From the NCBI RefSeq assembly GCF_042652185.1, contig NZ_JBHSIX010000001.1: a stretch of DNA of 64,000 nt; one strand, written 5' to 3'. Below are positions 27,606 to 36,594 of the stretch, piece by piece. The stretch is from Actinacidiphila fildesensis. GTDB lineage: Bacteria > Actinomycetota > Actinomycetes > Streptomycetales > Streptomycetaceae. The notes beneath the pieces are model-generated. The model was not told the origin of the DNA. It saw nothing but the letters and a program-made list of their open reading frames with translations, and made no database searches. Both the position numbers and the translations under genes were made by a program. How positions within the stretch are numbered: the first letter of the stretch is position 1; every line of letters begins with the position of its first letter.

Positions 27606-28907
27606 TCAGGCCGCTGTCAGCGCCCAGATGCCGACCGCGAAGCAGAGCGCGGCGACGATGAGGATCGGGATCACCAGCTTTGCCGGTGGTCCCGGTCGGC
27701 GTGTCTGCGGAACCGGGTGCAAAGCGGCGGGCGGGGTGGGGTGTGCTGCCGCTGTGTACGGGCGGGTGGGCTCCGGTAGCTGGGGTGCGCCTGTGGGGGC
27801 CTCTGCTGGGGGCTGGGACAGGCCGTCTGTGTGGGGCTGGGTCTGGGGTGCTACTGCCGTCGTGTACGGGTTGTGGACGGGGGGCGGCGGGGTCTGGGTT
27901 CCGGTTTGCGGGTAGCCGTACGCGGACGGTTGCTGCGGTGCGTACTCCGGGGACGGGGCCGGTGGGGTCTGGGGGGCCGGGAGGTGGAAGCTGCTGGTTT
28001 CCTCGGGGCGTGCCCGACGCCGCTTCCGGTGCGGGCCCTGGGCGTCGAAGCCCTCGGGCAGCGGGCCGATCTGGTCGAAGACCTCGACCGGCTCGTCGTC
28101 CAGGCCGGGTACCGACAGGAGTTCGACCGCGGCGGAGAGCGCCTTGCGGGCGCCGGTGGCGGTGCGGAAGCGGGCGTCCGGGTCGGGTTGCAGCAGATTG
28201 CCGATGACCTGCCACATCGGCTCGGGCACACCCTGCGGGGCGCGCGGGACGCCCTCGTTCAGGTAGCGCTCGTAGATCGCCTGGGCGTCCGGCTTCTGCC
28301 CGCTGAGCAGGTAGAGAGCGACCAGGCCGACCGCGTACAGATCGGCCGGGAAGTCCGGTTCCGCGCCCATCATCTGCTCGGGCGCGAAGTATCCCGGGGT
28401 GCCGACGACGTAGTTGACCTCGGTCAGCCGCGGCTCGCCCTTGCGCATGGCGATGCCGAAGTCCGACAGCCGCAGGTGCGGCTGTCCGGTGCCGGTGGCC
28501 TCCAGCAGGATGTTGGCGGGCTTGATGTCCCGGTGCACGACGCCTTCGGCGTGGACGGCCGTCAGCCCGGAGAGCAGCTGGTCGAGCAGGGCGCACACGA
28601 AGTGCGGGGGCAGCGGCCCGTAGTCGCCGATCAGGTGCGAGAGCGATCCGCCCCGGACCAGGTCCATGGTGAACAGGACCTTGTCGTCGTCGGCGGCCCA
28701 ACTGGCGGGTGCCAGGACGTGCGGATGGTCGATCCGCATCGCCTGCTCGCGGACGAAGCGCAGCAGGGCGTGCGCGTCGCTCTGCTGGAGCACCTTCGCC
28801 GCCACATAGCGTCCCCGCCGGTGGTCCCAGGAGCGCCAGACCGCGCCCGAGCCGCCGCGTCCGATCGGGTCGACCAGCTCGTACCGGCCTGCGAAGACCT
28901 CACCCAT
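27606..28907 (-). CDS. Ser/Thr protein kinase with C-terminal tail anchor
   Basis: A 433-residue Hanks-type kinase. The Gly-rich loop is IGRGGSGAVW, the ATP Lys is K38, the catalytic loop is H125-R-D127 and the metal motif is D149-F-G. After the kinase domain (to about 270) comes a Pro/Gln/Thr-rich linker of about 130 residues, then a single hydrophobic helix that ends only three residues before the stop, so there is no extracellular sensor. The ATG giving MGEVFAGRYEL is chosen; the frame is open further upstream but overlaps the XRE gene. It converges on the vWA-companion gene with only six bases between stops. Confidence 0.9.
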   Translation of the reverse strand: MGEVFAGRYELVDPIGRGGSGAVWRSWDHRRGRYVAAKVLQQSDAHALLRFVREQAMRIDHPHVLAPASWAADDDKVLFTMDLVRGGSLSHLIGDYGPLPPHFVCALLDQLLSGLTAVHAEGVVHRDIKPANILLEATGTGQPHLRLSDFGIAMRKGEPRLTEVNYVVGTPGYFAPEQMMGAEPDFPADLYAVGLVALYLLSGQKPDAQAIYERYLNEGVPRAPQGVPEPMWQVIGNLLQPDPDARFRTATGARKALSAAVELLSVPGLDDEPVEVFDQIGPLPEGFDAQGPHRKRRRARPEETSSFHLPAPQTPPAPSPEYAPQQPSAYGYPQTGTQTPPPPVHNPYTTAVAPQTQPHTDGLSQPPAEAPTGAPQLPEPTRPYTAAAHPTPPAALHPVPQTRRPGPPAKLVIPILIVAALCFAVGIWALTAA

Positions 28908-28936
28908 GGTCTGCGACCCGCCCCCTGCTATTCCGG

Positions 28937-29488
28937 TCAGCCCTGGTGCGCCTCGTAGTGGGCGATCGCTTCCGCGGTCCGCCCGGCGCCGTACACATGG
29001 AGGAACTCTGCCAGTTGTGGATGGCTGGAGGCGAGGGTGTTCGCCGCTTCCGCAATCTCCTCGGCGGACGCGACGGCCCGCAGCAGCGACTGGATGTCCC
29101 GTACGACATGCCGGGCGGCGCCGGCGGCGGAGCCCGAGGAGGAGCTGTGGGTGGTGCCGGTGAGGACGGAGGAGCCGGACGACTGCCGGATGTCGTCCAT
29201 CCGCGAGGTCGCCTCGGAGGACGTGACGCTGCCGTCCGCGACATGCCCGGCGAGATCCTGGAGTGCCTGCAGCCGCTGGACGACGGCCGGGTTGCCGATC
29301 TTCGCGCGCTGACCGCTCATCAGCTGCGAGAGCATCGGTGCTGAGAGCCCCAGCACGCCCGCCAGCCGCGCCTGGTTCAGCCCGAGATCGCCGATGAGGC
29401 GGCGGAAGAGGTCGCCCAGCGGTTCGCCGTACCAATTGCGCTGCAGCTCCTGCGCGCGGCTGGCGGCGTCGTGCGGAGAGGGGTCCAT
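28937..29488 (-). CDS. XRE-family helix-turn-helix regulator
   Basis: A 183-residue protein with an N-terminal Cro/C1-type HTH (GLNQARLAGVLGLSAPMLSQLM, then SGQRAKIGNPAV). The middle is Ser/Gly/Thr-rich and the C-terminus is helical (SAEEIAEAANTLA). The ATG start has AGGAG six bases upstream. It is followed by the kinase gene 29 bases downstream, so the two are probably co-transcribed and the regulator may be a kinase substrate; that is inference. Confidence 0.85.
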   Translation of the reverse strand: MDPSPHDAASRAQELQRNWYGEPLGDLFRRLIGDLGLNQARLAGVLGLSAPMLSQLMSGQRAKIGNPAVVQRLQALQDLAGHVADGSVTSSEATSRMDDIRQSSGSSVLTGTTHSSSSGSAAGAARHVVRDIQSLLRAVASAEEIAEAANTLASSHPQLAEFLHVYGAGRTAEAIAHYEAHQG

Positions 29489-29588
29489 ACGCACTCCTGT
29501 TTGCGGCCGTGAATCCTGCAAAGCATCCTACGGACCGGGATACTGGGTCGGGGTCGCGTCCCGGAACAGGTACGCTGTTCTGCGAAGA

Positions 29589-29661
29589 GGGGCCTTAGCT
29601 CAGTTGGTAGAGCGCTGCCTTTGCAAGGCAGATGTCAGGAGTTCGAATCTCCTAGGCTCCA
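29589..29661 (+). tRNA. tRNA-Ala (anticodon TGC)
   Basis: A 73-base cloverleaf with acceptor GGGGCCT/AGGCTCC (one G-T pair), D-arm TAGCTCAGTTGGTAGAGC, anticodon stem CTGCC/GGCAG, loop TTTGCAA, and T-loop AGTTCGAATCT. The anticodon TGC is at 29622-29624. CCA is not encoded. Confidence 0.98.
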
Positions 29662-29670
29662 CAGTGTTGA

Positions 29671-29702
29671 TCAGCGCGGGACCGTCAGCGGTCCCGCGCT
29701 GA
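29671..29702 (+). terminator. Terminator after tRNA-Ala
   Basis: TCAGCGCGGGACCG / CGGTCCCGCGCTGA with a four-base loop, then TTTGCG. Confidence 0.88.
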
Positions 29703-29744
29703 TTTGCGTATCGGATCATCAGCCGGTGCTGCACAATCGGGGGC

Positions 29745-32700
29745 GTGATGTTCGGCATCCTTGGCGCGACGCAGGTCTGGAACGCGGACGGCAGCGCGGT
29801 CGCGCTGGGTGGGCCGCGGCGCCGGGCGCTGCTGGCGCTGCTGTTGCTCGACGCGGGCCGGGTGGTGACGCCCGAACGGCTGATCGACGGCCTGTACGGG
29901 GAGGATCCGCCGGCCGGGGTCGCGAACGCCCTCCAGTCGCAGGTGTCCCGGCTGCGCCAGGTGCTGCCGCAGAAGATCGAGTTCCATCCGGCGGGCTACC
30001 GGCTCGCGATCGACCCCGACGACGTCGACTCGCACCGTTTCCAGCGGCTCAGCGCGGAGGGCCGGGAGGCGCTGGCGGCGGGCGATCCCGCGCGTGCCGC
30101 TGTTCTGCTGCGGGAGGCGCTGGAGCTGTGGCGCGGGCCCGCGCTGGCCGATGTGGACGGCGCCCCGTTCGCGCAGGTGCAGGTGACGCGGCTGGAGGAG
30201 CTGCGGATCTCGGCCGCCGAGGACCGGATGGAGGCCGAACTGGCGCTCGGCGGGCACCGGGAGCTGGTCGCCGGGCTGCGGGAGCTCGTCGACGCGCATC
30301 CGTTGCGTGAGCGGCTGCGTGGCCAGCTGATGCGGGCGCTGTACGGCAGCGGGCGGCAGAGCGAGGCGCTGGAGGCGTACGAGGCGGCTCGCAGCGAGCT
30401 CGCCGACACGCTGGGGGCGGACCCGGGACCGGAGCTGGCCGCCGTTCACCTGGCGGTGCTGCGCGGGGATCCGGAGCTGACGCCCGCCGCGCACGCGCAT
30501 GTTCCACGTGGAACATCGCCCACGACGCCCACGGCTTCCGCATCGCCGACGGTCTCCGAGCCGGCCCGACCGCGCTTCGTGCTGCCCACGCAGCTCACCA
30601 GTTTCGTCGGCCGTGACGAGGAGCTGGACCGGATCGGTGCCCAGCTGTCCGAAGGCCGGCTCGTCACCCTCATCGGCCCGGGTGGTGCGGGTAAGACCCG
30701 GATCGCGATCGAGGCGGCCGGGCGGTACGGCGGTGAGGCCTGTTTCGTCGAGCTCGCCGGCCTCGCCGATGCCGCCGAGGTGCCGCACGCGATCCAGGGC
30801 GCGCTCGGACTGCGCGAGGCCGGGGTGATGCCTGGTGCCGGTCCGGCGCCCGATCCGGTCGACCGGGTCACCGCGGCCCTGGCCGACCGCCCGCTGCTGC
30901 TCGTGCTGGACAACTGCGAACATGTCGTCGGCGAGATCGCCAAGATCGTCGGCCGGCTGCTCGGGGACTGCGGAGAGCTGCGGGTGCTGGCCACCACCCG
31001 CGAACCGCTGGGGATCCCCGGCGAGACGCTCTGCCCGATCCCCCCGCTGCGGCTGCCGCCGCCCGGCACGGACCATGTCCGCGCGCTCGCGTTCCCGGCG
31101 GTGCGACTGTTCACCGAGCGGGCCGTCGCCGTGCAGCCCGATTTCGAGCTGGCCGCCGATCTCGATGCCGTCCTGCGGGTGTGCACGGCGCTCGACGGAC
31201 TGCCGCTGGCCATCGAACTGGCCGCCGCCCGGCTGCGCTCGATGTCCGCGTCCGAGATCGCCTCCCGGCTCGGCGTGGTCTCCGCGGCGCCGGAGCAGAG
31301 TGAGTACGGGCCCGGGATCCGGCCCGACGAACGGTTCCGGCTGCTGTCCCGCGGCAGCCGGACCGCCCAGCCCCGTCAGAAGACGCTGCGCGGGGTCGTC
31401 GACTGGAGCTGGGACCTGCTCACGGAGCCCGAACGCGCCGTCCTGCGCCGGGTCTCGGTCTTCGCCGGTGGCTGGACGCTGGAGGCGGCCGAGGCCGTCT
31501 GCGCGGACCGCACGACGGACGACGACGTGGCGGACGGCGGCGGTACGGACGGCGGCGGGACGCGGGAGGCCGGGGTCGACGCGTTCGACGTGCTCGATCT
31601 GATCGACTCGCTCGTCGACAAGTCCCTGGTCGTCGCCCATCGTCCCGAGGGCGCCGACGGCGTCCGCTACCGGATGCTGGAGACGATCCGCGCCTATGGC
31701 GCCGAGCGGCTCGCGGAAGCCGGTGAGACGGCGGCCCTGCGCCGCGCCCACGCCCGGTACTTCCTCGCTTTGGTCGGCGAGGCGGAGCCCCGTCTGCGGC
31801 GCGCGGAGCAGCTCGACTGGCTGCGGCGGCTCTCCGTCGACCAGGACAACCTGCACACCGCGCTCCGCCGGCGGGTGGAGGACGGCGACACCGGGACGGC
31901 GTTGCGGCTGCTGGCCCCGCTGTCCACGTACTGGCTGCTGCGCGGCGTGCGGCTGGAGGGCGCGGGCCCGGCCCGCGAGCTGCTGGACCTCATCGGGCCG
32001 CAGGCGCCCGAGGGGCTCGACGAGGAGTACGTGCTGTGCGTGCTCGCGGCGGCCAACGGCGTCTCCGACAACCGGGAACTGGGCGCGCATACCGCGGCCG
32101 CCGACGCGGTCATGGCCTCCCTCGGCTACATTCCGCAGCGCTTCCCCAGCCTCACCGTCATCTGGGCGATGGCCATGGGCGCGCCCACCGCTGACGCCGC
32201 CGAGCTGATCTCGCTCACCCTGGACGATCCGGGCCGTGACCCCTGGGCCGTGGCGCTGCTGCATCTGGGCCAGGGCTACGCGCACTGGATGGTGCGGGGC
32301 GACACCGCCCTCGCGGAGCGGGAGTTCAGCGCCGGGCTGGCCGGCTTCCGGGTGCTCGGCGACCGCTGGGCGATGGCCAACGCGCTCGACGTACTGGCGC
32401 AGCTCGCCGACTGGCAGGGCGACAACGAGCGGGCCGCGGCGCTGGCCGACGAGGCGCTCGGCTATGTCGAACCGCTCGGCGCGATCGAGGACATGGCGCA
32501 ACTGCTGTGCCGACGGGCCGAACGCAGCGCGCGGGACGGAGACACCGAGGCGGCCCGCGCCGACTACGAGCGGGTGGTCGAGCTGTCCGGCCGGGCCGGT
32601 GCGCCCGACTGCATGGCGATGGCCCACCTCGGCCTGGGCGAGGTCGCCCGGGCGCGTGGTGAGCTGGCCGGGGCCCGCGCCCTCTGCGAGCTGGCCCTCG

Positions 32701-33113
32701 GCGAGAGCGGTACCGGGTGGGCCGGTCTCGACATGAACCGATCGCTGATCCTGATCGGGCTGGCCAGGATCGCCGAGGCCGAGGGGGACCCGGAGCGGGC
32801 CCGCGGCTACTACCGCCAGGTTCCCGAGGCCGAGTTGGTGAGCCGCAACGGCCCGGTCGCCGCGAGCTTCGCCGAGGCGCTGGCCGGCCTGGCGCTGCTG
32901 GAGGGCGGCCCGGAGCGGGCCGCGCTGCTGCTCGGCGTCGCCCGGACGCTGCGCGGCGCCGAGGTGCCGCCCGACCGGGACACCGCCCGGGTCGGCGCCG
33001 CCGCCCGCGCCGCGCTCGGCGAAGCGGCCTTCGCCGCGGCGCACGCCCGCGGTGTCGCGCTCTCCCGTGAACAGACGGTCGTGGCGCTGACGGACTTCGA
33101 CGCTGCGCGGTAA
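29745..33113 (+). CDS. AfsR/SARP-like regulator: BTAD, NB-ARC ATPase and TPR domains
   Basis: A 1122-residue regulator. Residues 1-95 form an OmpR-type winged helix (LGGPRRRALLALLLLDAG), and 96-245 a bacterial transcriptional activation domain. A linker containing V253-P-R-G-T257, encoded by a parS-like site, leads to an NB-ARC ATPase with Walker A G311-PGGAGK-T318, Walker B LLLVLDNCEH and the GLPLAIELAAARL motif. The rest is helical TPR-like repeats. The GTG/ATG start sits 43 bases after the tRNA-Ala terminator. Such proteins activate secondary-metabolite or export genes; the next gene is an MFS exporter with SARP-like direct repeats in front of it. Confidence 0.92.
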   Translation: MMFGILGATQVWNADGSAVALGGPRRRALLALLLLDAGRVVTPERLIDGLYGEDPPAGVANALQSQVSRLRQVLPQKIEFHPAGYRLAIDPDDVDSHRFQRLSAEGREALAAGDPARAAVLLREALELWRGPALADVDGAPFAQVQVTRLEELRISAAEDRMEAELALGGHRELVAGLRELVDAHPLRERLRGQLMRALYGSGRQSEALEAYEAARSELADTLGADPGPELAAVHLAVLRGDPELTPAAHAHVPRGTSPTTPTASASPTVSEPARPRFVLPTQLTSFVGRDEELDRIGAQLSEGRLVTLIGPGGAGKTRIAIEAAGRYGGEACFVELAGLADAAEVPHAIQGALGLREAGVMPGAGPAPDPVDRVTAALADRPLLLVLDNCEHVVGEIAKIVGRLLGDCGELRVLATTREPLGIPGETLCPIPPLRLPPPGTDHVRALAFPAVRLFTERAVAVQPDFELAADLDAVLRVCTALDGLPLAIELAAARLRSMSASEIASRLGVVSAAPEQSEYGPGIRPDERFRLLSRGSRTAQPRQKTLRGVVDWSWDLLTEPERAVLRRVSVFAGGWTLEAAEAVCADRTTDDDVADGGGTDGGGTREAGVDAFDVLDLIDSLVDKSLVVAHRPEGADGVRYRMLETIRAYGAERLAEAGETAALRRAHARYFLALVGEAEPRLRRAEQLDWLRRLSVDQDNLHTALRRRVEDGDTGTALRLLAPLSTYWLLRGVRLEGAGPARELLDLIGPQAPEGLDEEYVLCVLAAANGVSDNRELGAHTAAADAVMASLGYIPQRFPSLTVIWAMAMGAPTADAAELISLTLDDPGRDPWAVALLHLGQGYAHWMVRGDTALAEREFSAGLAGFRVLGDRWAMANALDVLAQLADWQGDNERAAALADEALGYVEPLGAIEDMAQLLCRRAERSARDGDTEAARADYERVVELSGRAGAPDCMAMAHLGLGEVARARGELAGARALCELALGESGTGWAGLDMNRSLILIGLARIAEAEGDPERARGYYRQVPEAELVSRNGPVAASFAEALAGLALLEGGPERAALLLGVARTLRGAEVPPDRDTARVGAAARAALGEAAFAAAHARGVALSREQTVVALTDFDAAR
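30501..30514. other. parS: parS-like site inside the AfsR-like gene
   Basis: GTTCCACGTGGAAC, a perfect palindrome with two symmetric differences from the consensus, in the linker between the BTAD and NB-ARC coding parts. It is about 17 kb to the right of oriC. Confidence 0.7.
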
Positions 33114-33118
33114 GCGAA

Positions 33119-33136
33119 CGGTCAGTGACCGGTCAG
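33119..33136 (+). promoter_or_regulatory. SARP-like direct heptamer repeat before the MFS gene
   Basis: CGGTCAG at 33119-33125 and again at 33130-33136, an 11-base period with a four-base spacer, which is the layout of known SARP binding sites. It overlaps the palindrome TGACCGGTCA (33126-33135). The MFS start is 24 bases further on and lacks a ribosome site, compatible with a near-leaderless transcript. Confidence 0.4.
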
Positions 33137-33159
33137 AACGCTCTGACACAGTCACCGGC

Positions 33160-34836
33160 ATGACGAAGAATCAGCAGGTGGCGCCGAGTGCGCAGACCTC
33201 CACGACCCCCTCGGACCCCCGGCGTTGGGCCGTACTGGCGATCTGCTGCGTGGCGGCGGCGCTGCTCGGTATCGACACCAGCGTGCTCAACTACGCGATC
33301 CCCTCGCTCGTCACCGACCTGAAGCCGTCGGGCACCGAGATCCTGTGGATCGCGGACATCTACGGGTTCGCCCTCGGCGGCCTGCTGGTGGTGATGGGCA
33401 ACCTCGGTGACCGGATAGGCCGCAAGAAGCTGCTGCTGCTGGGCGCCGGCGCCTTCGGGGTGGCCTCGGTCCTCACCGCGTACGCCACCAGCCCGGAGAT
33501 GCTCATCGGTGCCCGCGCGCTGCTGGGTGTGGCCGGCGCGACGATCATGCCGTCGACGTTGTCGATCGTCCGCAACGTGTTCACCGACCCCCGCGAGCGC
33601 ACCACGGCCGTGGGCATCTCCGGCGGCGTCGGGGCGGGCAGCTTCGCGCTCGGCCCGGTCGTCGGCGGCGCGCTGCTGGACCACTTCTGGTGGGGTTCGG
33701 TCTTCCTGATCAACGTCCCGGTCCTGCTGGCGGTCGTGATCGCCGGTGCGATCGTGCTCCCTGAGTCCCGTAACCCCGACCCGGGACGGCTGGACTGGAT
33801 CAGCGTCCCGCTCTCGATCGCCGGTCTGCTGGGTGTCATCTTCGCCATCAAGACGGCCACCCGTGACGGTGTGCACGAGCCGTCGGTGTGGATGGCCGCC
33901 GCGATCGGTGTCGGCTGCCTGATCGTCTTCGTCCGGCGCCAGACCCGCATCGCCTCACCGCTGCTGGACATCAGGCTCTTCCGCAACCCGGCCTTCACCG
34001 GCTCCATCAGCGCCAACCTGGTCGCGATCTTCGCCTCGGCCTCGCTCTCGCTGGCCTTCTCGCTCTACTTCCAGGTCGTCCGCGGCTGGTCCCCGCTGAT
34101 GGCGGGCCTGGCGCTGCTCCCCGGCCCGCTGTCGGCCGCCTTCGCCGCGCCGCTGTCCTCCGCCCTGGTGCCCAGGATCGGCCGGGCCAAGGTGGTGGCC
34201 CTGGGCCTGGTCCTGATGTCGGTCAGCATGGTCGGTCTCGGCCTGGTCACCCCGGACTCCAGCTACTGGCTGCTGCTGCCCGCTCTGATCGTCAACGGTG
34301 CGGGCATCACGCTGACGTTCACCGTCACCTTCGACACGGCGATGGCGAGCGTGCCGAAGGAGCGGGCGGGCGCCGCGGCGGCGATCTCCGAGACGGCGAT
34401 GGAGCTCGGCGGGGCGCTGGGCATCGCGGTCCTCGGCTCGGTACTGACCGGCGTCTACCGCAACGGTCTCGACCTGCCGGCGGGCGTTCCGGCCGGTGCG
34501 GCCCAGGCCGCCAGGGAATCGGTCGGCGGGGCGGTCGGGCCCGGCGCGCAGCTGTCAGGCCCGATGGGGCGGCAGGTCGCCGAGACGGCGAGCCAGGCCT
34601 TCACCCACAGCATGCACGTCACCACCCTGGCGGGCGCCGTCCTGATCGCCGTCGCGGCGGTGATCGCGTTCCACACCCTGCGGGGCGTCCCGGCGGTGAT
34701 CGACGAACCGACCGACGAGAAGGACGGCGGGAAGGACGGCGGGACGGCCGACGACGTGGCCGACGTGGCCGACGGGACCGACGGCACCGACGGCACCGAC
34801 GGCACCGACGGCATCAGGGAACTGGTCGGACGCTGA
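33160..34836 (+). CDS. MFS transporter, DHA2 (14-helix) drug exporter type
   Basis: A 558-residue proton-coupled exporter. The first helix has LLGIDTSVLNYAIPSL, loop 2-3 has the MFS signature GNLGDRIGRKK, and motif C appears as GALGPVVGG-like sequence (FALGPVVGGALLDHFWW). The helix count is about 14. The C-terminal 45 residues are a cytosolic acidic tail ending in DGT repeats encoded by a nine-base tandem repeat. The ATG has no clear Shine-Dalgarno sequence. It follows the AfsR-like regulator by 46 bases and is probably its target. The substrate is unknown; the closest functional class is EmrB/QacA-type. Confidence 0.9.
   Translation: MTKNQQVAPSAQTSTTPSDPRRWAVLAICCVAAALLGIDTSVLNYAIPSLVTDLKPSGTEILWIADIYGFALGGLLVVMGNLGDRIGRKKLLLLGAGAFGVASVLTAYATSPEMLIGARALLGVAGATIMPSTLSIVRNVFTDPRERTTAVGISGGVGAGSFALGPVVGGALLDHFWWGSVFLINVPVLLAVVIAGAIVLPESRNPDPGRLDWISVPLSIAGLLGVIFAIKTATRDGVHEPSVWMAAAIGVGCLIVFVRRQTRIASPLLDIRLFRNPAFTGSISANLVAIFASASLSLAFSLYFQVVRGWSPLMAGLALLPGPLSAAFAAPLSSALVPRIGRAKVVALGLVLMSVSMVGLGLVTPDSSYWLLLPALIVNGAGITLTFTVTFDTAMASVPKERAGAAAAISETAMELGGALGIAVLGSVLTGVYRNGLDLPAGVPAGAAQAARESVGGAVGPGAQLSGPMGRQVAETASQAFTHSMHVTTLAGAVLIAVAAVIAFHTLRGVPAVIDEPTDEKDGGKDGGTADDVADVADGTDGTDGTDGTDGIRELVGR
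34776..34812 (+). repeat. Nine-base tandem repeat in the MFS 3' end
   Basis: Four near-identical copies of GACGGCACC (first copy GACGGGACC) encode Asp-Gly-Thr repeats in the cytosolic tail. Copy number may vary between strains by slippage. Confidence 0.75.
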
Positions 34837-34850
34837 CCCGTATCCCCGCG

Positions 34851-34897
34851 CATGCCGGAGGGCGGGAGACCGTACTGGTCCCCCGCCCTCCGGCATG
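34851..34897. terminator. Bidirectional terminator after the MFS gene
   Basis: CATGCCGGAGGGCGGG / CCCGCCCTCCGGCATG with a 15-base loop, between convergent genes. Confidence 0.8.
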
Positions 34898-35002
34898 TGG
34901 TGCGTACGCGCTGTATCGATAGGAGGTCCAGGACCCCGGCGCCACTGGTTGCCGAGTCGGACCGAGCTCAGGGCCGGACCGTGGGTCAGGGGCGGTGCGA
35001 GG

Positions 35003-35737
35003 TCAGGATTCGTCGCCGTGATCCGGGCGATCGACCCGGTCCGCCTCGGCCTGCTTCGCCTGTACCTCGGGGTCGAGGGGCTCCACGGGCGAGCCGTCGA
35101 CCTTGTCGAGCGGGTCGGCCTTGTCCGTACGGTCCATGCCGACGAGGGTCGGGCCGCTGCCGTTGAGCGTGGCCCGGTCCGCGACCTCGGTCGGCGGGGC
35201 GGGCTCGACCAGCCAGTCCGGGTTGGTCTGCTTGCTCCACCACTTCCACGCGGCGTAACCGGCCCCGCTGATCATGCCGAGCACCACAAGGCGCTTGAAG
35301 GCCTTGCCCGCCTTGGCACGACGACGGTGCTGCCGGCCCAGCTTGTCGATCTCGGCGACGGACACCCTGCCCTGCAGTGCGGCCAGGGCGGCCGCGCCAC
35401 GTGCCAGGGCCTCGTCACGGGCGGGGCCCGCGGCGGCACGGGTGACCTCCACCGCGTGTCCGACCCGGGGGGCCGCGTACTCATTGGCCTGGCGTGCGGT
35501 CAGCGCGGCCTTCACGGCCGCGGTGTCCACAGCCGAAGCGACCTTGGGCGGTAGTGCGGCGTGTGCCTTCTGCGCGGCGGTCGCCACTCGGGGCGTCAGC
35601 CAGATCTTCGCCTCGTCCGCGTAGTGCGCGGCGTTGTCCTTGGCGGTGACGGCGTATGGAGCGACCACCTCAGCGGCGTGCTGCATGCTGTCCTTGGTCT
35701 GCCCGGCTGCGTTGCGCACGCTGTCGATGCGGGTCAC
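35003..35737 (-). CDS. DUF5324 family membrane-associated protein
   Basis: A 244-residue protein. It begins MTRIDSVRNAAGQTKDSMQ, with long Ala-rich amphipathic helices to about residue 150, one membrane helix (FKRLVVLGMISGAGYAAWKWW) and an acidic Pro/Asp-rich C-terminus. The GTG start is fixed by GAGGAGGAGG just upstream; the longer frame is rejected. The family is confined to Streptomyces-like actinobacteria and has no known function. The N-terminal repeats of Ala/Lys/Asp resemble LEA or apolipophorin-like helices. Confidence 0.8.
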   Translation of the reverse strand: MTRIDSVRNAAGQTKDSMQHAAEVVAPYAVTAKDNAAHYADEAKIWLTPRVATAAQKAHAALPPKVASAVDTAAVKAALTARQANEYAAPRVGHAVEVTRAAAGPARDEALARGAAALAALQGRVSVAEIDKLGRQHRRRAKAGKAFKRLVVLGMISGAGYAAWKWWSKQTNPDWLVEPAPPTEVADRATLNGSGPTLVGMDRTDKADPLDKVDGSPVEPLDPEVQAKQAEADRVDRPDHGDES

Positions 35738-35976
35738 AGGAACCTCCTCCTCGGTGGCGTACGGTTTTCGCCTATCCACCCGATTTGAAATCATGCCTGT
35801 TTAGGGCCGGTCCGGCATGTGCGACCGGGCATATGGGTCAAGGCGGGGCACACGGAGAGCTCCCACAGACGATGCCACGATGCGCGCCGGTACGCGATAG
35901 AGCCGGGGAAGCCGACGGCCACTCCCCGTCCGTGCGAGGATTTGTCCCTGTCAGCGAAGACTATGGAAGGTAGATC

Positions 35977-36510
35977 GTGGCCGAGCAGCTCTATGCGACC
36001 CTGAAGACCAACCACGGGGACATCGAGGTCCGGCTCCTGCCGAACCACGCACCGAAGACGGTGAAGAACTTCGTCGAGCTCGCCGAGGGCACGCGTGAGT
36101 GGACCGACCCGAAGACCGGCAAGCCGACCAACGCGAAGCTGTACGACGGCACGGTGTTCCACCGTGTGATCACCGGCTTCATGATCCAGGGCGGCGACCC
36201 GCTGGGCAACGGCACCGGCGGTCCGGGCTACGAGTTCGCGGACGAGTTCCACCCCGACCTCGGGTTCGACAAGCCCTACCTGCTGGCGATGGCCAACGCC
36301 GGCCCGGGCACCAACGGCTCCCAGTTCTTCATCACGGTCTCCCCGACCACGTGGCTGACCCGCAAGCACAGCATCTTCGGCGAGGTCGCCGACGTGGCCA
36401 GCCAGAAGGTCGTGGACGCGATCATCGCCACCCCGACCAACCCGCGCACCGACCGCCCGGTGCAGGACGTCGTGATCGAGTCGGTCGTGATCGAGACCCG
36501 CGAGGGCTGA
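35977..36510 (+). CDS. Cyclophilin-type peptidyl-prolyl cis-trans isomerase
   Basis: A 177-residue cytosolic cyclophilin that speeds proline isomerisation. Family motifs are LYDGTVFHRVITGFMIQGGDP (active-site FHR and QGGD) and NGSQFFITVSPTTWL, with HSIFGEV near the end. There is no signal peptide. The GTG start has GGAAGG upstream. The 239-base gap before it, shared with the divergent DUF5324 gene, must hold both promoters. The rhomboid gene follows after 84 bases. Confidence 0.95.
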   Translation: MAEQLYATLKTNHGDIEVRLLPNHAPKTVKNFVELAEGTREWTDPKTGKPTNAKLYDGTVFHRVITGFMIQGGDPLGNGTGGPGYEFADEFHPDLGFDKPYLLAMANAGPGTNGSQFFITVSPTTWLTRKHSIFGEVADVASQKVVDAIIATPTNPRTDRPVQDVVIESVVIETREG

Positions 36511-36594
36511 TCGCGCCGTACTCTTCGGGAACACTGCGCCCTGCCCGTCCGTATGGAGGGGCAGGGCGACGCGCGTCCCCAGGAAGAGGACCTC

